Both the position numbers and the translations under genes were made by a program. The notes below the pieces were generated by a model. That model was not told the DNA's origin. It searched no databases and saw only the letters and a program-made list of their open reading frames with translations. A DNA stretch of 64,000 nt, from assembly GCA_047947185.1 (NCBI GenBank), contig CP170502.1, positions 1,860,001-1,924,000 on the forward strand, in the 5' to 3' direction. The DNA comes from JANQJA01 sp047947185 (GTDB lineage: Bacteria > Pseudomonadota > Gammaproteobacteria > Pseudomonadales > Azotimanducaceae). This document shows positions 52,447-62,031 of the stretch, piece after piece; the stretch's first letter is position 1; the number at the start of each line of letters is the position of its first letter.

Positions 52447-54282
52447 CTAGTCCTGGAAACTCAGAAATGAGGGAATGCCATTGTCTGCATCACCTTTTAT
52501 CAATACTCTGTCCAGCAGAAGGTTACTGTAAGAACAACAAGGTTCCGGCACCAAGGCGCATGCATGACAAGCCGCAAGGTTTAGCAATCCGGGGCCTTGG
52601 CCTTCGTGCTCTGAACAGACCGGGTCCACAGAACACCACTCTGCGTGATCGAAAACGCTGCTGATCAATCTTAGAAACCGGAGCGGTTCAGCCAATTCCG
52701 AGAGTCCGCCCAGTGAGCCCACCACATCCGGTACTGCAACATAAATGAGGATCCCGGCCATAGGCAATTCAGTCCCACTTGTGGAGTAAATACGCTCTTT
52801 AAGGGATGATGCTGGATATCCGGCTTGTGACTCCAATTGTCGAATCATCAAATGTGCCAAAGTGTGGAGAAAGATAAATCGAGGATCTACAACGGGTTCT
52901 TGAAAGAGACTTACATCCGCCCGAACAAACCGTCTTCTCAGCTGGCTAGCTCTCTCCAGAACCAGAGGATGCAACTCCCATTGGGCCAACAGTTCTTCGC
53001 GAAAGCAGAAAAAGACTCCCTCACCGTACAGCTCTAAAGCAGGCAACCAGTCGCTAATCCCCAAAATATCGGGCGGTACGACTTTACCATTCAACCTTTG
53101 AAACCCTTTCATTACCATGATTTCCTTCAGTCGATTGACTGCAACCAACTGATCGACAGATCGAACCAAAGTACTAGTTTCCGAAGGATCATCCAGAAAT
53201 GGCAGAAGTGCATTCCACTCGCGGCTATAGTGCCTTGGGACAAAATCTTCGTCTTCCGCAAGATCCGGCAATTCGCCTAGTAAGGCCTGATACTCACTTT
53301 CCAATAGCAATCCAGGCGTCACCTCCTTACCGTAGAGAGGGTATCCATTCTCAATCTCTGCAAGAGCCTCCCTTATCTCTTCGACAGTACAACGCAACTC
53401 TCTCGCGATCTTCTTAAATGCAGCTTTTCTAGCCAGGTCAGTCCTTGCCTTCTCTAACTCCCTACGAAAGCTAGATGTGGAATATACGCGATCTACAACC
53501 GAGCCTTTACTGATCCGTGACTCAGGGGGGATTACCAATGCGTTAGCTGTGACCGGTGAGTGCAGGCGTGTGTCATTGATTTCAACAATGGAAGCCAGTT
53601 CATCAAGATCGGAAGCTGGCTCAGAAAGCCAGGGCTGCTTCGATCTACGCCCGTATTGAATAGGTCGCCTACTATCAAAAATTGCTTTGGCTGCGCAGCC
53701 GGGGCGCAAACATTGCAATATACGATTTTTCCCTTTAGTAATACCCATCCGCAGATAAGGCAGATACCAATCTGCTTTGCATTGTTTTTGTTCGGCCGTC
53801 GCGGCTTCTCGATGTGTCAGAAAATGCCATGGCACGTCCGTTAGATGTCCCTCCTCATGTACCAAAACCCACGGCACCTGCTCTAAGCGCGGCCGCTTGG
53901 GACACTTTTTTGCATCGGTTTCTTGACATCGGGGGAACTCTTCTCTTTCAGCATCACGCCAAGGTTGGTAGTGCAGTAGTCCACAGCGAGGGCAACTCAT
54001 CCACGACGGGAAGCGAACAGCGGGTACGCAAACACCTTCGATTTTTCCTTTTTCACGTTCCTCAGCAACCGGCGGCTTCCGTAGCTTATGTGAAATTTCC
54101 AACGCGGACTTCACATGCTCGACATAGACAATTTCCTCTGCTGCCACTGCACCATCTGTCGCTGTCCAATGAGAGATATCCATGACTGACAACAAATATT
54201 CTGGCCCACGCACAACCGACCCAACAGAACAGTGCCTCAATAGATGTGAAAGACGCACCGGCAAATATTCTTTATTGCTCAT
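52447..54282 (-). CDS. drmB: DrmB (DUF1998) of a DISARM-like system
   Basis: This 611-residue protein has the DISARM DrmB layout. The start is MSNKEYLPVRLSHLLRHCSV. A zinc-type cluster follows (CPRCGLLHYQPW, CQETDAKKCPKR) along with the VPWVLVHEEGHLTDVPWHFL segment. A second Cys pair (CLRPGCAAKAIF) comes next, and a C-terminal DUF1998 domain holds FLHTLAHLMIRQLESQAGYP, then STSGTELPMAGILIYV and CHACALVPEPCCSYSN. The ATG at 54282 overlaps the drmA stop (ATGA) and is preferred over in-frame codons further upstream. In DISARM, DrmAB forms the DNA-entry complex. Confidence 0.88.
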   Translation of the reverse strand: MSNKEYLPVRLSHLLRHCSVGSVVRGPEYLLSVMDISHWTATDGAVAAEEIVYVEHVKSALEISHKLRKPPVAEEREKGKIEGVCVPAVRFPSWMSCPRCGLLHYQPWRDAEREEFPRCQETDAKKCPKRPRLEQVPWVLVHEEGHLTDVPWHFLTHREAATAEQKQCKADWYLPYLRMGITKGKNRILQCLRPGCAAKAIFDSRRPIQYGRRSKQPWLSEPASDLDELASIVEINDTRLHSPVTANALVIPPESRISKGSVVDRVYSTSSFRRELEKARTDLARKAAFKKIARELRCTVEEIREALAEIENGYPLYGKEVTPGLLLESEYQALLGELPDLAEDEDFVPRHYSREWNALLPFLDDPSETSTLVRSVDQLVAVNRLKEIMVMKGFQRLNGKVVPPDILGISDWLPALELYGEGVFFCFREELLAQWELHPLVLERASQLRRRFVRADVSLFQEPVVDPRFIFLHTLAHLMIRQLESQAGYPASSLKERIYSTSGTELPMAGILIYVAVPDVVGSLGGLSELAEPLRFLRLISSVFDHAEWCSVDPVCSEHEGQGPGLLNLAACHACALVPEPCCSYSNLLLDRVLIKGDADNGIPSFLSFQD

Positions 54283-57200
54283 AATGACTTTAACAAGGCG
54301 GTTTGTTCTACATTTCGCATCGACTGCAGCGTTGGCCATAACCCTTTTATCTTGTCTGTGTGGTTATAGAGCAAACGCTCGTTGTTCTTCTCTTTATCAT
54401 TTGCTTGAAAACTCAGCTGACGCTTTTGTAATGCACAAGAGCGAATCTCTGCCTGCCACTCGTCCACCAATCTGTCGATATGACTAGAGATATCATCTTC
54501 ACGCCCAGGATCAGCCATTGAACAACGACGTTTTAGGTCTTGGATAACTTTCTTTACCTGAGCGTTTTCAGGGTCAAACGAAGCAGCACGGTTATTGGCT
54601 AAGAGACTGCGGCAACTATACCTAATCGCAATGACCAAAGCCGCATGCAGAGCCCTCAGACGCGATTGATAAGTAAAGGGGGTCACACTAGTCGGCTCAA
54701 CAAAACGGTAAAACGACTCATGGTAAGGGCGGAAATTCTCAAAATGAGAGACATTACGCGCACTGTTTCGATAGTAGTTCATACAGACGATGCCTGGAAC
54801 GACGCTACGGCCTACCCGGCTACTCGCCTGAATATACTCTGCGGTCGTTAGCGGCTGACCGTTAATAACCATCAACGCAAGGCGTGGAACATCCAGCCCA
54901 ACAGACACCATGTTGGTCGCCAACACTGCATCGAGGCATTCTTCTTTGCCACGAACTGACTCCAATTGAGTAAACGTACGTGCGTTTTGCTCTGCGCTTG
55001 AAACACTAGTAAGTTGCGCCAGATGAGGAAGAGCTCTAGTTACCTTATTGTCGCCTAAATCAGCTTCGTCAATAAATCGACCAAAAATCCCCCGCACATC
55101 AATGTTAAAGGCATTGTGGCTATTGCCCACCCCCTTCAAACTTCCGTGATACACCACTTGCGACCACCAGGCTTCTAACAATGCGTCGCGCTCTTCAGTA
55201 TCTGGGCCAAAAACAGCCTCCGGCGCGGCCAAAAGAGCGGCCGATAGCGGGGCCATACAATGCTGCTGATCTAAAGCGGGTGCAAAATAGCCGACATACA
55301 AACGTCCTGGTCGTACCGAAAGATCGACCGTCTTCGCAAAATAGGAATCATCACAATTTAGCCCTGGCGGAGGAAACAGCGCCAACTCAGCGCCATAAAT
55401 GCGCCTTACCTGTTGCTCAGCCATTCGAATAGTCGCAGTCGACGCCACATACTTGGGAAAGCAACCTCGCTGCTGAAGCACGGTATATATCGCGGCTTCA
55501 TAGACTCCTGCCACCGACCCAAGCGCACCAGCAATAAGGTGCAGTTCATCTTGAATGATAAGCTCAGGGGGGCGCATCTGCGTGCCGCCAAAAAAGACTT
55601 CTGCCCGCTCTTCCCATGCGAGACGAGCGAATTTGTCGATGGTTGCGATAAGCAATGTTGGGGGCTCTTGGTACAAGGCTTCATCAACGACATTACAGGG
55701 GATAACGCCAGAAAGTGAGCTCCCAAAAGGACAACTCCCATTGCGGCAAAGAAATTTGAAGGTGTCAGGGGTTGCAAGATAGTTTTCAATTCCCCCGAAA
55801 GCTTGCCCACACCACGGACACGCGTCCAACACTAAACCACGAGCTGCGTCTTGATTACCGGTAGAAATTTTATCGACTTGTTTATACGCCGCCCTAAAAG
55901 AGTTGGGGCTGCTAGGAGCTCCCACCCACATCCCGATCGAAATTGGTTCTTCACCTAAATCCAATGTTTGCTGCCGAATGAGATCCAATGCACATATCAG
56001 CTTTGCCGCACGCAAGTATTGTTGCGACGTCAACAGACGCAATGTGTAACGCATCACTACAACTGTACCTCCGCCGGTTGTTCTATGCGTCAACCTGCGC
56101 CAAACGATGAGAAAGGCAATCAGCGCCAAGTAGGCTTCTGTTTTACCACCACCGGTTGGGAACCAAATCAGATCGACAATATCGCGAAACTCATCCTCGT
56201 CGTTAATGCTGGATTCCATAACGGTTAACAGAAATGCCAGCTGAAACGGTCGCCAAGCATATCTCTCATTAGCCTTTCGTTCTCCTTTGACCTCGTCACC
56301 CTGCTGCATCTGCATCAGCATGGATTGGTTCGCTAGAGAAAATGCCAATGCCACGGTCGAATCTTTTTCGATCAGCCTAATGCCACCGCGCATCCGCTTG
56401 AGAGCTATCTCCATCCGGTCAGTTATACGCTTGCCTGCGTCTATCTCATGGGGCTCAAGGCTACTCGTCTCACTTTGCGCTTGACCTACCCAGGCCGCGT
56501 AGCCCTCAACAAACCGTTCCAAATCCTCTACTGTGTCTGCCACAGCACAATGGAAGTTAGCCAATCGTGCCATCTGAAGAATGCTCGTGTTGTCATCTGC
56601 GACATCTGCTGTCACCTGAGGCACTTCAACCAAAGGCATAAAGTCCGAGGATATCTGTACGACCTTGCCCATCTTTTCGACCCAATCGACCGCGGCACCA
56701 TGGCCAACAGCGTAGATCTTTCGATGTTTGTACTGCAGTTCGATTTCTTGCTCTTCTTCGTTTAGAAGACCATATTGAACACGAGGATAATCACCCACAA
56801 CACCGCCATCAATAAAGCAATCGAGATTGACCTCGAATAAAGTTCGGTTGGCGCGCTCATCCCATTCATCGTTCTCCATCCACGTTTGCTTATTGAATAG
56901 CGACACGGTGACAATCCAACCATCGGCAAAACTCCGCCACTGCACATCCAAACCTGCTAGATAACCGGCTTCGCTATCCCGTAACACATCAACGCGATTG
57001 GCATTAGCAAAAGTAATTGCTTCTTCGTCTCCACCGAGTGGAATTCGTTCAAACTCCATAGCACTAAAACGCCCTGCTTCATTGCGCTCATTAATGCGGG
57101 CATAACGTACGGCAGAGCAACGCACATGGAATTTGAGATCATTTCCACGTGCAAAAAAGGAAAAACCGACCGCCGAGGGCGCAACGTATCGACGCGGCCT

Positions 57201-57443
57201 TACTGTCTGTTCTACCACACCGGATAATTCGACTTCGTCGCCAAGTGGGCTAATGTCCTCCATCTCATCATCTTCAGCAGCAGCATCTAGGCCCTCCTGG
57301 CCGTCAATCACTGGATAAAGTTTACCGCAGGGGAAACGGTCCAGAGGGGCGACGCCCTGTAAAGTCTCACCTCTAGATGCAGGTCCAATCATTTGTAGGC
57401 GTAGCCAGTCCACTAGTCGTTTTCGCTGAGCCCGATAATCCAT
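54279..57443 (-). CDS. drmA: DrmA helicase of a DISARM-like system
   Basis: This 1054-residue SF2-type helicase is the hallmark DISARM gene. The N-terminus (MDYRAQRKRLVDWLRLQMIG) leads to a beta-rich region. Helicase motifs follow: LIWFPTGGGKTEAYLALIAF (Walker A, about residue 415), ELIIQDELHLIAGALGSVAG (DELH box), KYVASTATIRMAEQQVRR, and TAEYIQASSRVGRSVVPGIV (motif VI). Cys pairs CPWCG and CRNGSCPFG suggest a zinc site. It begins by TAATG overlap at the exonuclease stop and overlaps drmB by four. All helicase motifs look intact. No methyltransferase, PLD-type DrmC, DrmD or DrmE is linked. Confidence 0.9.
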   Translation of the reverse strand: MDYRAQRKRLVDWLRLQMIGPASRGETLQGVAPLDRFPCGKLYPVIDGQEGLDAAAEDDEMEDISPLGDEVELSGVVEQTVRPRRYVAPSAVGFSFFARGNDLKFHVRCSAVRYARINERNEAGRFSAMEFERIPLGGDEEAITFANANRVDVLRDSEAGYLAGLDVQWRSFADGWIVTVSLFNKQTWMENDEWDERANRTLFEVNLDCFIDGGVVGDYPRVQYGLLNEEEQEIELQYKHRKIYAVGHGAAVDWVEKMGKVVQISSDFMPLVEVPQVTADVADDNTSILQMARLANFHCAVADTVEDLERFVEGYAAWVGQAQSETSSLEPHEIDAGKRITDRMEIALKRMRGGIRLIEKDSTVALAFSLANQSMLMQMQQGDEVKGERKANERYAWRPFQLAFLLTVMESSINDEDEFRDIVDLIWFPTGGGKTEAYLALIAFLIVWRRLTHRTTGGGTVVVMRYTLRLLTSQQYLRAAKLICALDLIRQQTLDLGEEPISIGMWVGAPSSPNSFRAAYKQVDKISTGNQDAARGLVLDACPWCGQAFGGIENYLATPDTFKFLCRNGSCPFGSSLSGVIPCNVVDEALYQEPPTLLIATIDKFARLAWEERAEVFFGGTQMRPPELIIQDELHLIAGALGSVAGVYEAAIYTVLQQRGCFPKYVASTATIRMAEQQVRRIYGAELALFPPPGLNCDDSYFAKTVDLSVRPGRLYVGYFAPALDQQHCMAPLSAALLAAPEAVFGPDTEERDALLEAWWSQVVYHGSLKGVGNSHNAFNIDVRGIFGRFIDEADLGDNKVTRALPHLAQLTSVSSAEQNARTFTQLESVRGKEECLDAVLATNMVSVGLDVPRLALMVINGQPLTTAEYIQASSRVGRSVVPGIVCMNYYRNSARNVSHFENFRPYHESFYRFVEPTSVTPFTYQSRLRALHAALVIAIRYSCRSLLANNRAASFDPENAQVKKVIQDLKRRCSMADPGREDDISSHIDRLVDEWQAEIRSCALQKRQLSFQANDKEKNNERLLYNHTDKIKGLWPTLQSMRNVEQTALLKSL

Positions 57444-58060
57444 TAAGGCGCTCCACCAAATTGTCGAATACAACGGAGTAATTCAGTTTTTCTCGACGAT
57501 TGGATGGCCATTAGTAAAGCGTGATCAACAGAAGAAACCTTATATCGCGCCTGTAGTTCGGCCTTGATCCGAACCAACAAATGAGCAGTGCATTCGGCGT
57601 CGGCTAATGCTCGGTGATAACTTCCCGAATTCGGCAACTTAAGATTCTTAACAAGCGTTTCTAGCCGATAATTGGCTAGCTGCGGAAAAATACGTCTTGA
57701 AATTAGTAACGAACACGCCAAGTCTTTGCGCGGATTTCGCTTTATTCGCCTAAGCTCAATTTCCCAGAACTTTTGATCAAACGCAGCATTATGTGCGAGC
57801 AAAGGGCGACTGCCAACGAAATCAGCTGCCTCTTTCATGGCAACTGCCACCGTAGGCGCCGATCTCACCATCGAATCAGTGATACCAGTTAACCGTTGAA
57901 CATCATATGGAATCGACACTCCCGGGTTCATCAAACTCTGATAGCGATCAACAATGCGATTACCTTCGACTATGCAAATCCCTATTTCCGTCGGCCTGGC
58001 GCCAAGCGAAGGTGAGAGTCCAGTGGTCTCAAAATCTAGAACGGCGTACGTGCTCATCAA
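57443..58060 (-). CDS. DEDDh 3'-5' exonuclease
   Basis: This is a 205-residue DnaQ-like exonuclease. Exo I motif is AVLDFETTGL (D9, E11), Exo II includes LAHNAAFDQKFWEIEL, and Exo III is YHRALADAECTAHLL (His and Asp), so all four acidic residues and the catalytic His of the DEDDh class are visible. It opens the DrmAB operon, with its stop overlapping the drmA ATG (TAATG), and is separated from the DUF262 gene by 134 bases that could hold the operon promoter. Such an exonuclease is not part of described DISARM classes I know. Confidence 0.85.
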   Translation of the reverse strand: MMSTYAVLDFETTGLSPSLGARPTEIGICIVEGNRIVDRYQSLMNPGVSIPYDVQRLTGITDSMVRSAPTVAVAMKEAADFVGSRPLLAHNAAFDQKFWEIELRRIKRNPRKDLACSLLISRRIFPQLANYRLETLVKNLKLPNSGSYHRALADAECTAHLLVRIKAELQARYKVSSVDHALLMAIQSSRKTELLRCIRQFGGAP

Positions 58061-58194
58061 TGACTACACCCTATATGCTTTCTATGGTCAAGTTGTTCCA
58101 GTTCAGGAACAGCCCCAATGTGGTTAGCTATACAAAAGGAAACACCGCGATTTCGACCAGAACATCTGCGCTACAGTACGGAGAAAATTTAGAT

Positions 58195-59889
58195 TCAATC
58201 AGACCACTCAGATTTTGCCCACTTCAACAACGCTGCTTCTCTCTGGGAGATAGCATCTTTTGTCCATCTGTTCGCTTTCTTTACCTTTGCGGCAACCTCA
58301 ATCGCCTGCAACAAGCCCGTATTGTGATAATCGTCAGCTTTATTTTTAGGATCGAGATCCTGAAGTTTCGAATTGAGGTTGGGCGGAAGCAACACCAGAT
58401 TGCCTAATCGATGCTTTTGTTTTACCGCGGCCTTGCTCTGCGGCATGATGTGTTCTATCGACTTAGAGGGACTCACCAACCAGATCTTTTCCCATTGTTC
58501 ATTGCTGAACTTTTGGCCAGCCTTCTTCGCCAGGTGCTCCTCATATCGAAAGAGGAAATAGCGGAGTTCATCTTCCCAACCTTCATAGCAGTTTGTGTTT
58601 TCCAACTGCCAAACAGCGTCTTCAATCGGAAAATCCTTTCCGATAGATCGTATGCCCGCTTTGATTTTTGGCGCGGAAAGTTTTTCGTTTACAACTGACC
58701 AGGCTAGTCGAACGAATTCGCCAACCCTTTTCCGCGAATCATTTCCAAACATTCCATAGATTCTAAAAGTCACCCGCTCCCAGATGGCTAAAAGTTCGGC
58801 TCTCTCTTGAGAGGACAAATCTGAGCGGAGATATATTGCTGTCGCCAACAGTCGAGCCTGCACGATTCGGGTCACTGCATTAGTCCGGGAGCTACTCGCC
58901 ACCTCGTCGCAAGCTTTGGTTACCTTTAGAAGCCACTGTGCAAGGGTTTTTATCGACTTAATGCTCGTCGCTTCGCTTCGCAAAAGATCTACAGCTGCTG
59001 ATTCACTTAATGGTCGACTCGGTGCGCTAGCATTTCGCAGCGTAGCTGCGAACCTAAGCGATTCAGTGCTCATTCCCTGCCTTAAACCGATAATGGCGTA
59101 AATGTCTCGCCACACTGAGTGCAATTCTCGTATGGAAGAACTATTCGCACTTCCCGCTAATTCGAACGCCGCGCCCATTAGAATGCTCTTCAGGCGATCA
59201 AACCAGGATACCTCAAGACCTCTGCTGTTCAGAACTTCGAAAACTGTATAGACGGCCTCTTCATCCTCAATTTCATGAAGTAGAAGAAACAGTCGGTTCT
59301 TGAGAAGCGCAACTAATTCCGTCAAGGCATTTCCGGAAGCGGTCCAAGAATCTACAAAGTCAGAGCAATCTTCAATTGCACCCAACAGTTCTCGATCAGC
59401 TATGGTCTTGGCTTCGTCAGAAGGCGCGCTTTCCCCACGAATCAGATAGTTTGAAAAGTAATGGCTGCTATCGTGATTAGTTTGAAGGAGTAAGAGTTCA
59501 TTAGATCCGGGCTTGACCAAGAGATCATCCAACTCCTCAACCAATTTCTTCTGCTTCTTATCCGCGTCGACAGCTTTGAGCGCGATTGTCTTTAACAGGA
59601 GAACGATAGTCGTTAATCTTTGCTGACCATCCACGACGTCAAGCGTCTGAAACTCGTTTGTATAGATGTTGACCTTTTTGCGCCGCAGACAGACGATAGC
59701 TGCCATAAAGTGTCCAGCATCGCTGCCTTTTTGAAACGCGTGCTGAATATCTCCAAAAAGATCTGCTCGCTGCTTTGAGGTCCAACTGTAAGCCCGCTGA
59801 TAGTCTGGAATCTGAAAAAGCCGACCGTTGAATAGAGAAGCAAGATTTAGGTACTGGGGATGAATAGCAATCATAAACCTGAACTCCAA
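58195..59889 (-). CDS. DUF262/DUF1524 GmrSD-like (BrxU-like) restriction enzyme
   Basis: This is a 564-residue fusion of DUF262 and DUF1524. The N-terminal DUF262 part has FQIPDYQRAYSWTSKQRADL and the LDVVDGQQRLTTIVLLLKTI block (the DGQQR nucleotide motif). The C-terminal DUF1524 part has SIEHIMPQS, RLGNLVLLPPNLNSKLQD and DYHNTGLLQAI (an HNH-like nuclease). GmrSD/BrxU enzymes cut glucosylated or otherwise modified phage DNA and BrxU sits in BREX islands. The start could be ATG 59889 or the in-frame ATG at 59874. It follows brxL by 33 bases and is probably co-transcribed with the BREX genes. Confidence 0.82.
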   Translation of the reverse strand: MEFRFMIAIHPQYLNLASLFNGRLFQIPDYQRAYSWTSKQRADLFGDIQHAFQKGSDAGHFMAAIVCLRRKKVNIYTNEFQTLDVVDGQQRLTTIVLLLKTIALKAVDADKKQKKLVEELDDLLVKPGSNELLLLQTNHDSSHYFSNYLIRGESAPSDEAKTIADRELLGAIEDCSDFVDSWTASGNALTELVALLKNRLFLLLHEIEDEEAVYTVFEVLNSRGLEVSWFDRLKSILMGAAFELAGSANSSSIRELHSVWRDIYAIIGLRQGMSTESLRFAATLRNASAPSRPLSESAAVDLLRSEATSIKSIKTLAQWLLKVTKACDEVASSSRTNAVTRIVQARLLATAIYLRSDLSSQERAELLAIWERVTFRIYGMFGNDSRKRVGEFVRLAWSVVNEKLSAPKIKAGIRSIGKDFPIEDAVWQLENTNCYEGWEDELRYFLFRYEEHLAKKAGQKFSNEQWEKIWLVSPSKSIEHIMPQSKAAVKQKHRLGNLVLLPPNLNSKLQDLDPKNKADDYHNTGLLQAIEVAAKVKKANRWTKDAISQREAALLKWAKSEWSD

Positions 59890-59922
59890 AAGGTTAAAAA
59901 GAGCACTACCTAGACCAGCTGG

Positions 59923-62028
59923 TTACGAACGAAAAATATCCACCTTGGTCTCCAAACACTTTCTCAACGACAAATCATTTGCCCCAACGCCAAACCAGCT
60001 GTCCGGTCGCTGATAGAAGTCCAGGCCGCGGCCAATCTTCACAGTCCAGCCATTGTCGATTCGGATTTCACGATCATGGATATGCTCGTCTACCTTTATA
60101 TCCAGTTCGATGTCCGCTTCGATCAGGCTTTGTTTCAGCTCCTCAAAGCGCTCTGCGATTTCCTTAACGTTGGAATCATCATCGTAACTTGTGCGTAGCG
60201 CGATTCGCCGAACGGTAGGGGCTTTGATGACAGTCTCACAAAAGCGCACAAAATTGTGCATCTGGTGCGTGGCACGAATATAAGGGTCTTCAACTTCGAT
60301 TGCCTTCGCTCCCTGCAGGTACGGGCCCAGCAGACTTTCGTAACTGTATCCGGTTGCGCCATAGTGAATAGTGAAATGCTGATCTTCGAGTGTCGGCGTC
60401 GCCACAGTAGCTGCAGATTCAGATCCAGGAATAACCTCTGCCTCCACAGCGGTGCCAGGATCTACTGGTTCAGTTTTTGTCTGCACCTCTGGCCCAACCA
60501 CGTCCACCGCAGGCACGCTGGCCTGTTCTCCACCCTCAGCATGAATATTGCGACGTGCGGGCTCCTGCGTTGCCGCTGCTTCTTTGGATTCGGGGCAATA
60601 GATGATTGTGTCCTGACCATCTACTCCAGTGAAAGACAAATTGATAAGCGCAAACTCATCATCAGATTTGCGCTTATTCATCTGCTCTTTGATGCGCCGC
60701 CGCCCTTCTATTGCATACACCACGTACTCTTCGAACTCTGCATCAGAAGGTGGTCCATCTGGATGCAATATCTTGAGGAAAGCGGCCACGGTCTTCTTGA
60801 TACCCTTCTCGTCTCGTCCCTCGACAGCCGGCCCCAACTTGATCCTTGAACTCACCTCTTCATAGCGATTGGTCGATTTCAGCTGGTGGTGAAACGCTTC
60901 CGCCAGGTAGTCGGTAATGAAGCCGTAATTGCCGGTCAGGAATTCACTGCTGTTCTTTGGCATTTCCCAGCCGGGCAAGTAGCAGGCGAATCGATCCATG
61001 ACGGCCAGATCGAACTCTTTCGGCAGTGGCTGAAACAGATCAAACACCTCAGAATTCACAATTTGTCTAACAGACAGATCGAGATTCCCCACAAACGCCA
61101 TCGATGCATCTGCGATGACTTCAACACCTCGCGAAAATCGACCATTCGCCATGAAGTCCTTCATAATCTGAATGGTGTCAGGGTCCTTGATCTTGATACC
61201 ACCGACTTCATCGAAGGCAACCGTGTCCCAGAAGCCTACCAGACCAATTTTTTTGCGTTGGTTGTTATAGAACAGCGTCGCCTTTGTGGCCTGCCCGCCG
61301 CTGATCAGCGTGGAGTAGGGAGAAAACTCACTGAAGAAATAGGATTTACCGGTGCCCCTCGGCCCCAATTCAATAAAGTTGTAATTGGGCTCCACCAGCG
61401 TGAATAGCCGGGCCATGAAGTGGAATTTGACACGGTGGGAGAGTTTTGAAGGTTCCAGACCGACCGAACGCAAAATGGCGTCCATCCATTCATCACGAGT
61501 GAACTGCCGGCGTCCTTCAGCATACTGATCGAAATCGAATCGACTAAGCTGAATAGGCCGCAGGTCCTCAACATAAAAAGCGTAGTCATCGTCCTCAATT
61601 TCATTAAAGGCGATGGCGACTTCTGCCCAGAGGCCGCCCTGCAGCAGGCGGTCCTGATCACGGTAGTACTTTTCTGCGATCGCCACCCGGCGTGAATCAA
61701 AATTCTCTAGCGCTGCCCAATGGCGTTTGTCCTTCTCGACGTAGTTAACATGAACCTTGTCGATAAACCGATACTGACCCTTGGTCGCTACCTTCGACTG
61801 GGCTCGATTGGCTTCGTTAGGTCGCACGTAGTTGTCGTTCAGCGTCTCCAGCACGGCTTCCATGCCAGCCTGAATTTCCGCCTCTTCATCACTTGCGCAG
61901 TACCGGGCCAGCAAAAATTCAAGTACGAAAGTCGGGACATTGGTGCCTTTCTTAATACGGTGCACGAGGTCCTTACGGACGACTTTTCCATCAAAGAGGG
62001 TATTGAGCTTGGTATCTAATTCATCCAT
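59923..62028 (-). CDS. brxL: BREX protein BrxL (Lon-like AAA+)
   Basis: This 701-residue protein matches BrxL of type I BREX in length and order. The N-terminus is MDELDTKLNTLFDGKVVRKD. The AAA+ core has Walker A ELGPRGTGKSYFFSEFSPYS and the adjacent TLISGGQATKATLF, then VAFDEVGGIKIKDPDTIQIM (Walker B) and AFVGNLDLSVRQIVN. A variable Pro/Glu-rich linker (about 485-545) leads to a C-terminal domain (TIHYGATGYSYESLLGPYLQ, WTVKIGRGLDFYQRPDSWFG) like the MIT C-terminal module. It follows pglZ by 3 bases. BrxL is needed for phage restriction in type I BREX. Confidence 0.9.
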   Translation of the reverse strand: MDELDTKLNTLFDGKVVRKDLVHRIKKGTNVPTFVLEFLLARYCASDEEAEIQAGMEAVLETLNDNYVRPNEANRAQSKVATKGQYRFIDKVHVNYVEKDKRHWAALENFDSRRVAIAEKYYRDQDRLLQGGLWAEVAIAFNEIEDDDYAFYVEDLRPIQLSRFDFDQYAEGRRQFTRDEWMDAILRSVGLEPSKLSHRVKFHFMARLFTLVEPNYNFIELGPRGTGKSYFFSEFSPYSTLISGGQATKATLFYNNQRKKIGLVGFWDTVAFDEVGGIKIKDPDTIQIMKDFMANGRFSRGVEVIADASMAFVGNLDLSVRQIVNSEVFDLFQPLPKEFDLAVMDRFACYLPGWEMPKNSSEFLTGNYGFITDYLAEAFHHQLKSTNRYEEVSSRIKLGPAVEGRDEKGIKKTVAAFLKILHPDGPPSDAEFEEYVVYAIEGRRRIKEQMNKRKSDDEFALINLSFTGVDGQDTIIYCPESKEAAATQEPARRNIHAEGGEQASVPAVDVVGPEVQTKTEPVDPGTAVEAEVIPGSESAATVATPTLEDQHFTIHYGATGYSYESLLGPYLQGAKAIEVEDPYIRATHQMHNFVRFCETVIKAPTVRRIALRTSYDDDSNVKEIAERFEELKQSLIEADIELDIKVDEHIHDREIRIDNGWTVKIGRGLDFYQRPDSWFGVGANDLSLRKCLETKVDIFRS

Positions 62029-62031
62029 CGC

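Noticed and set aside
48112..58060. Canonical DISARM class 1 or 2
   Set aside because: DrmA and DrmB are present, but DrmC, the methyltransferases, DrmD and DrmE are absent.
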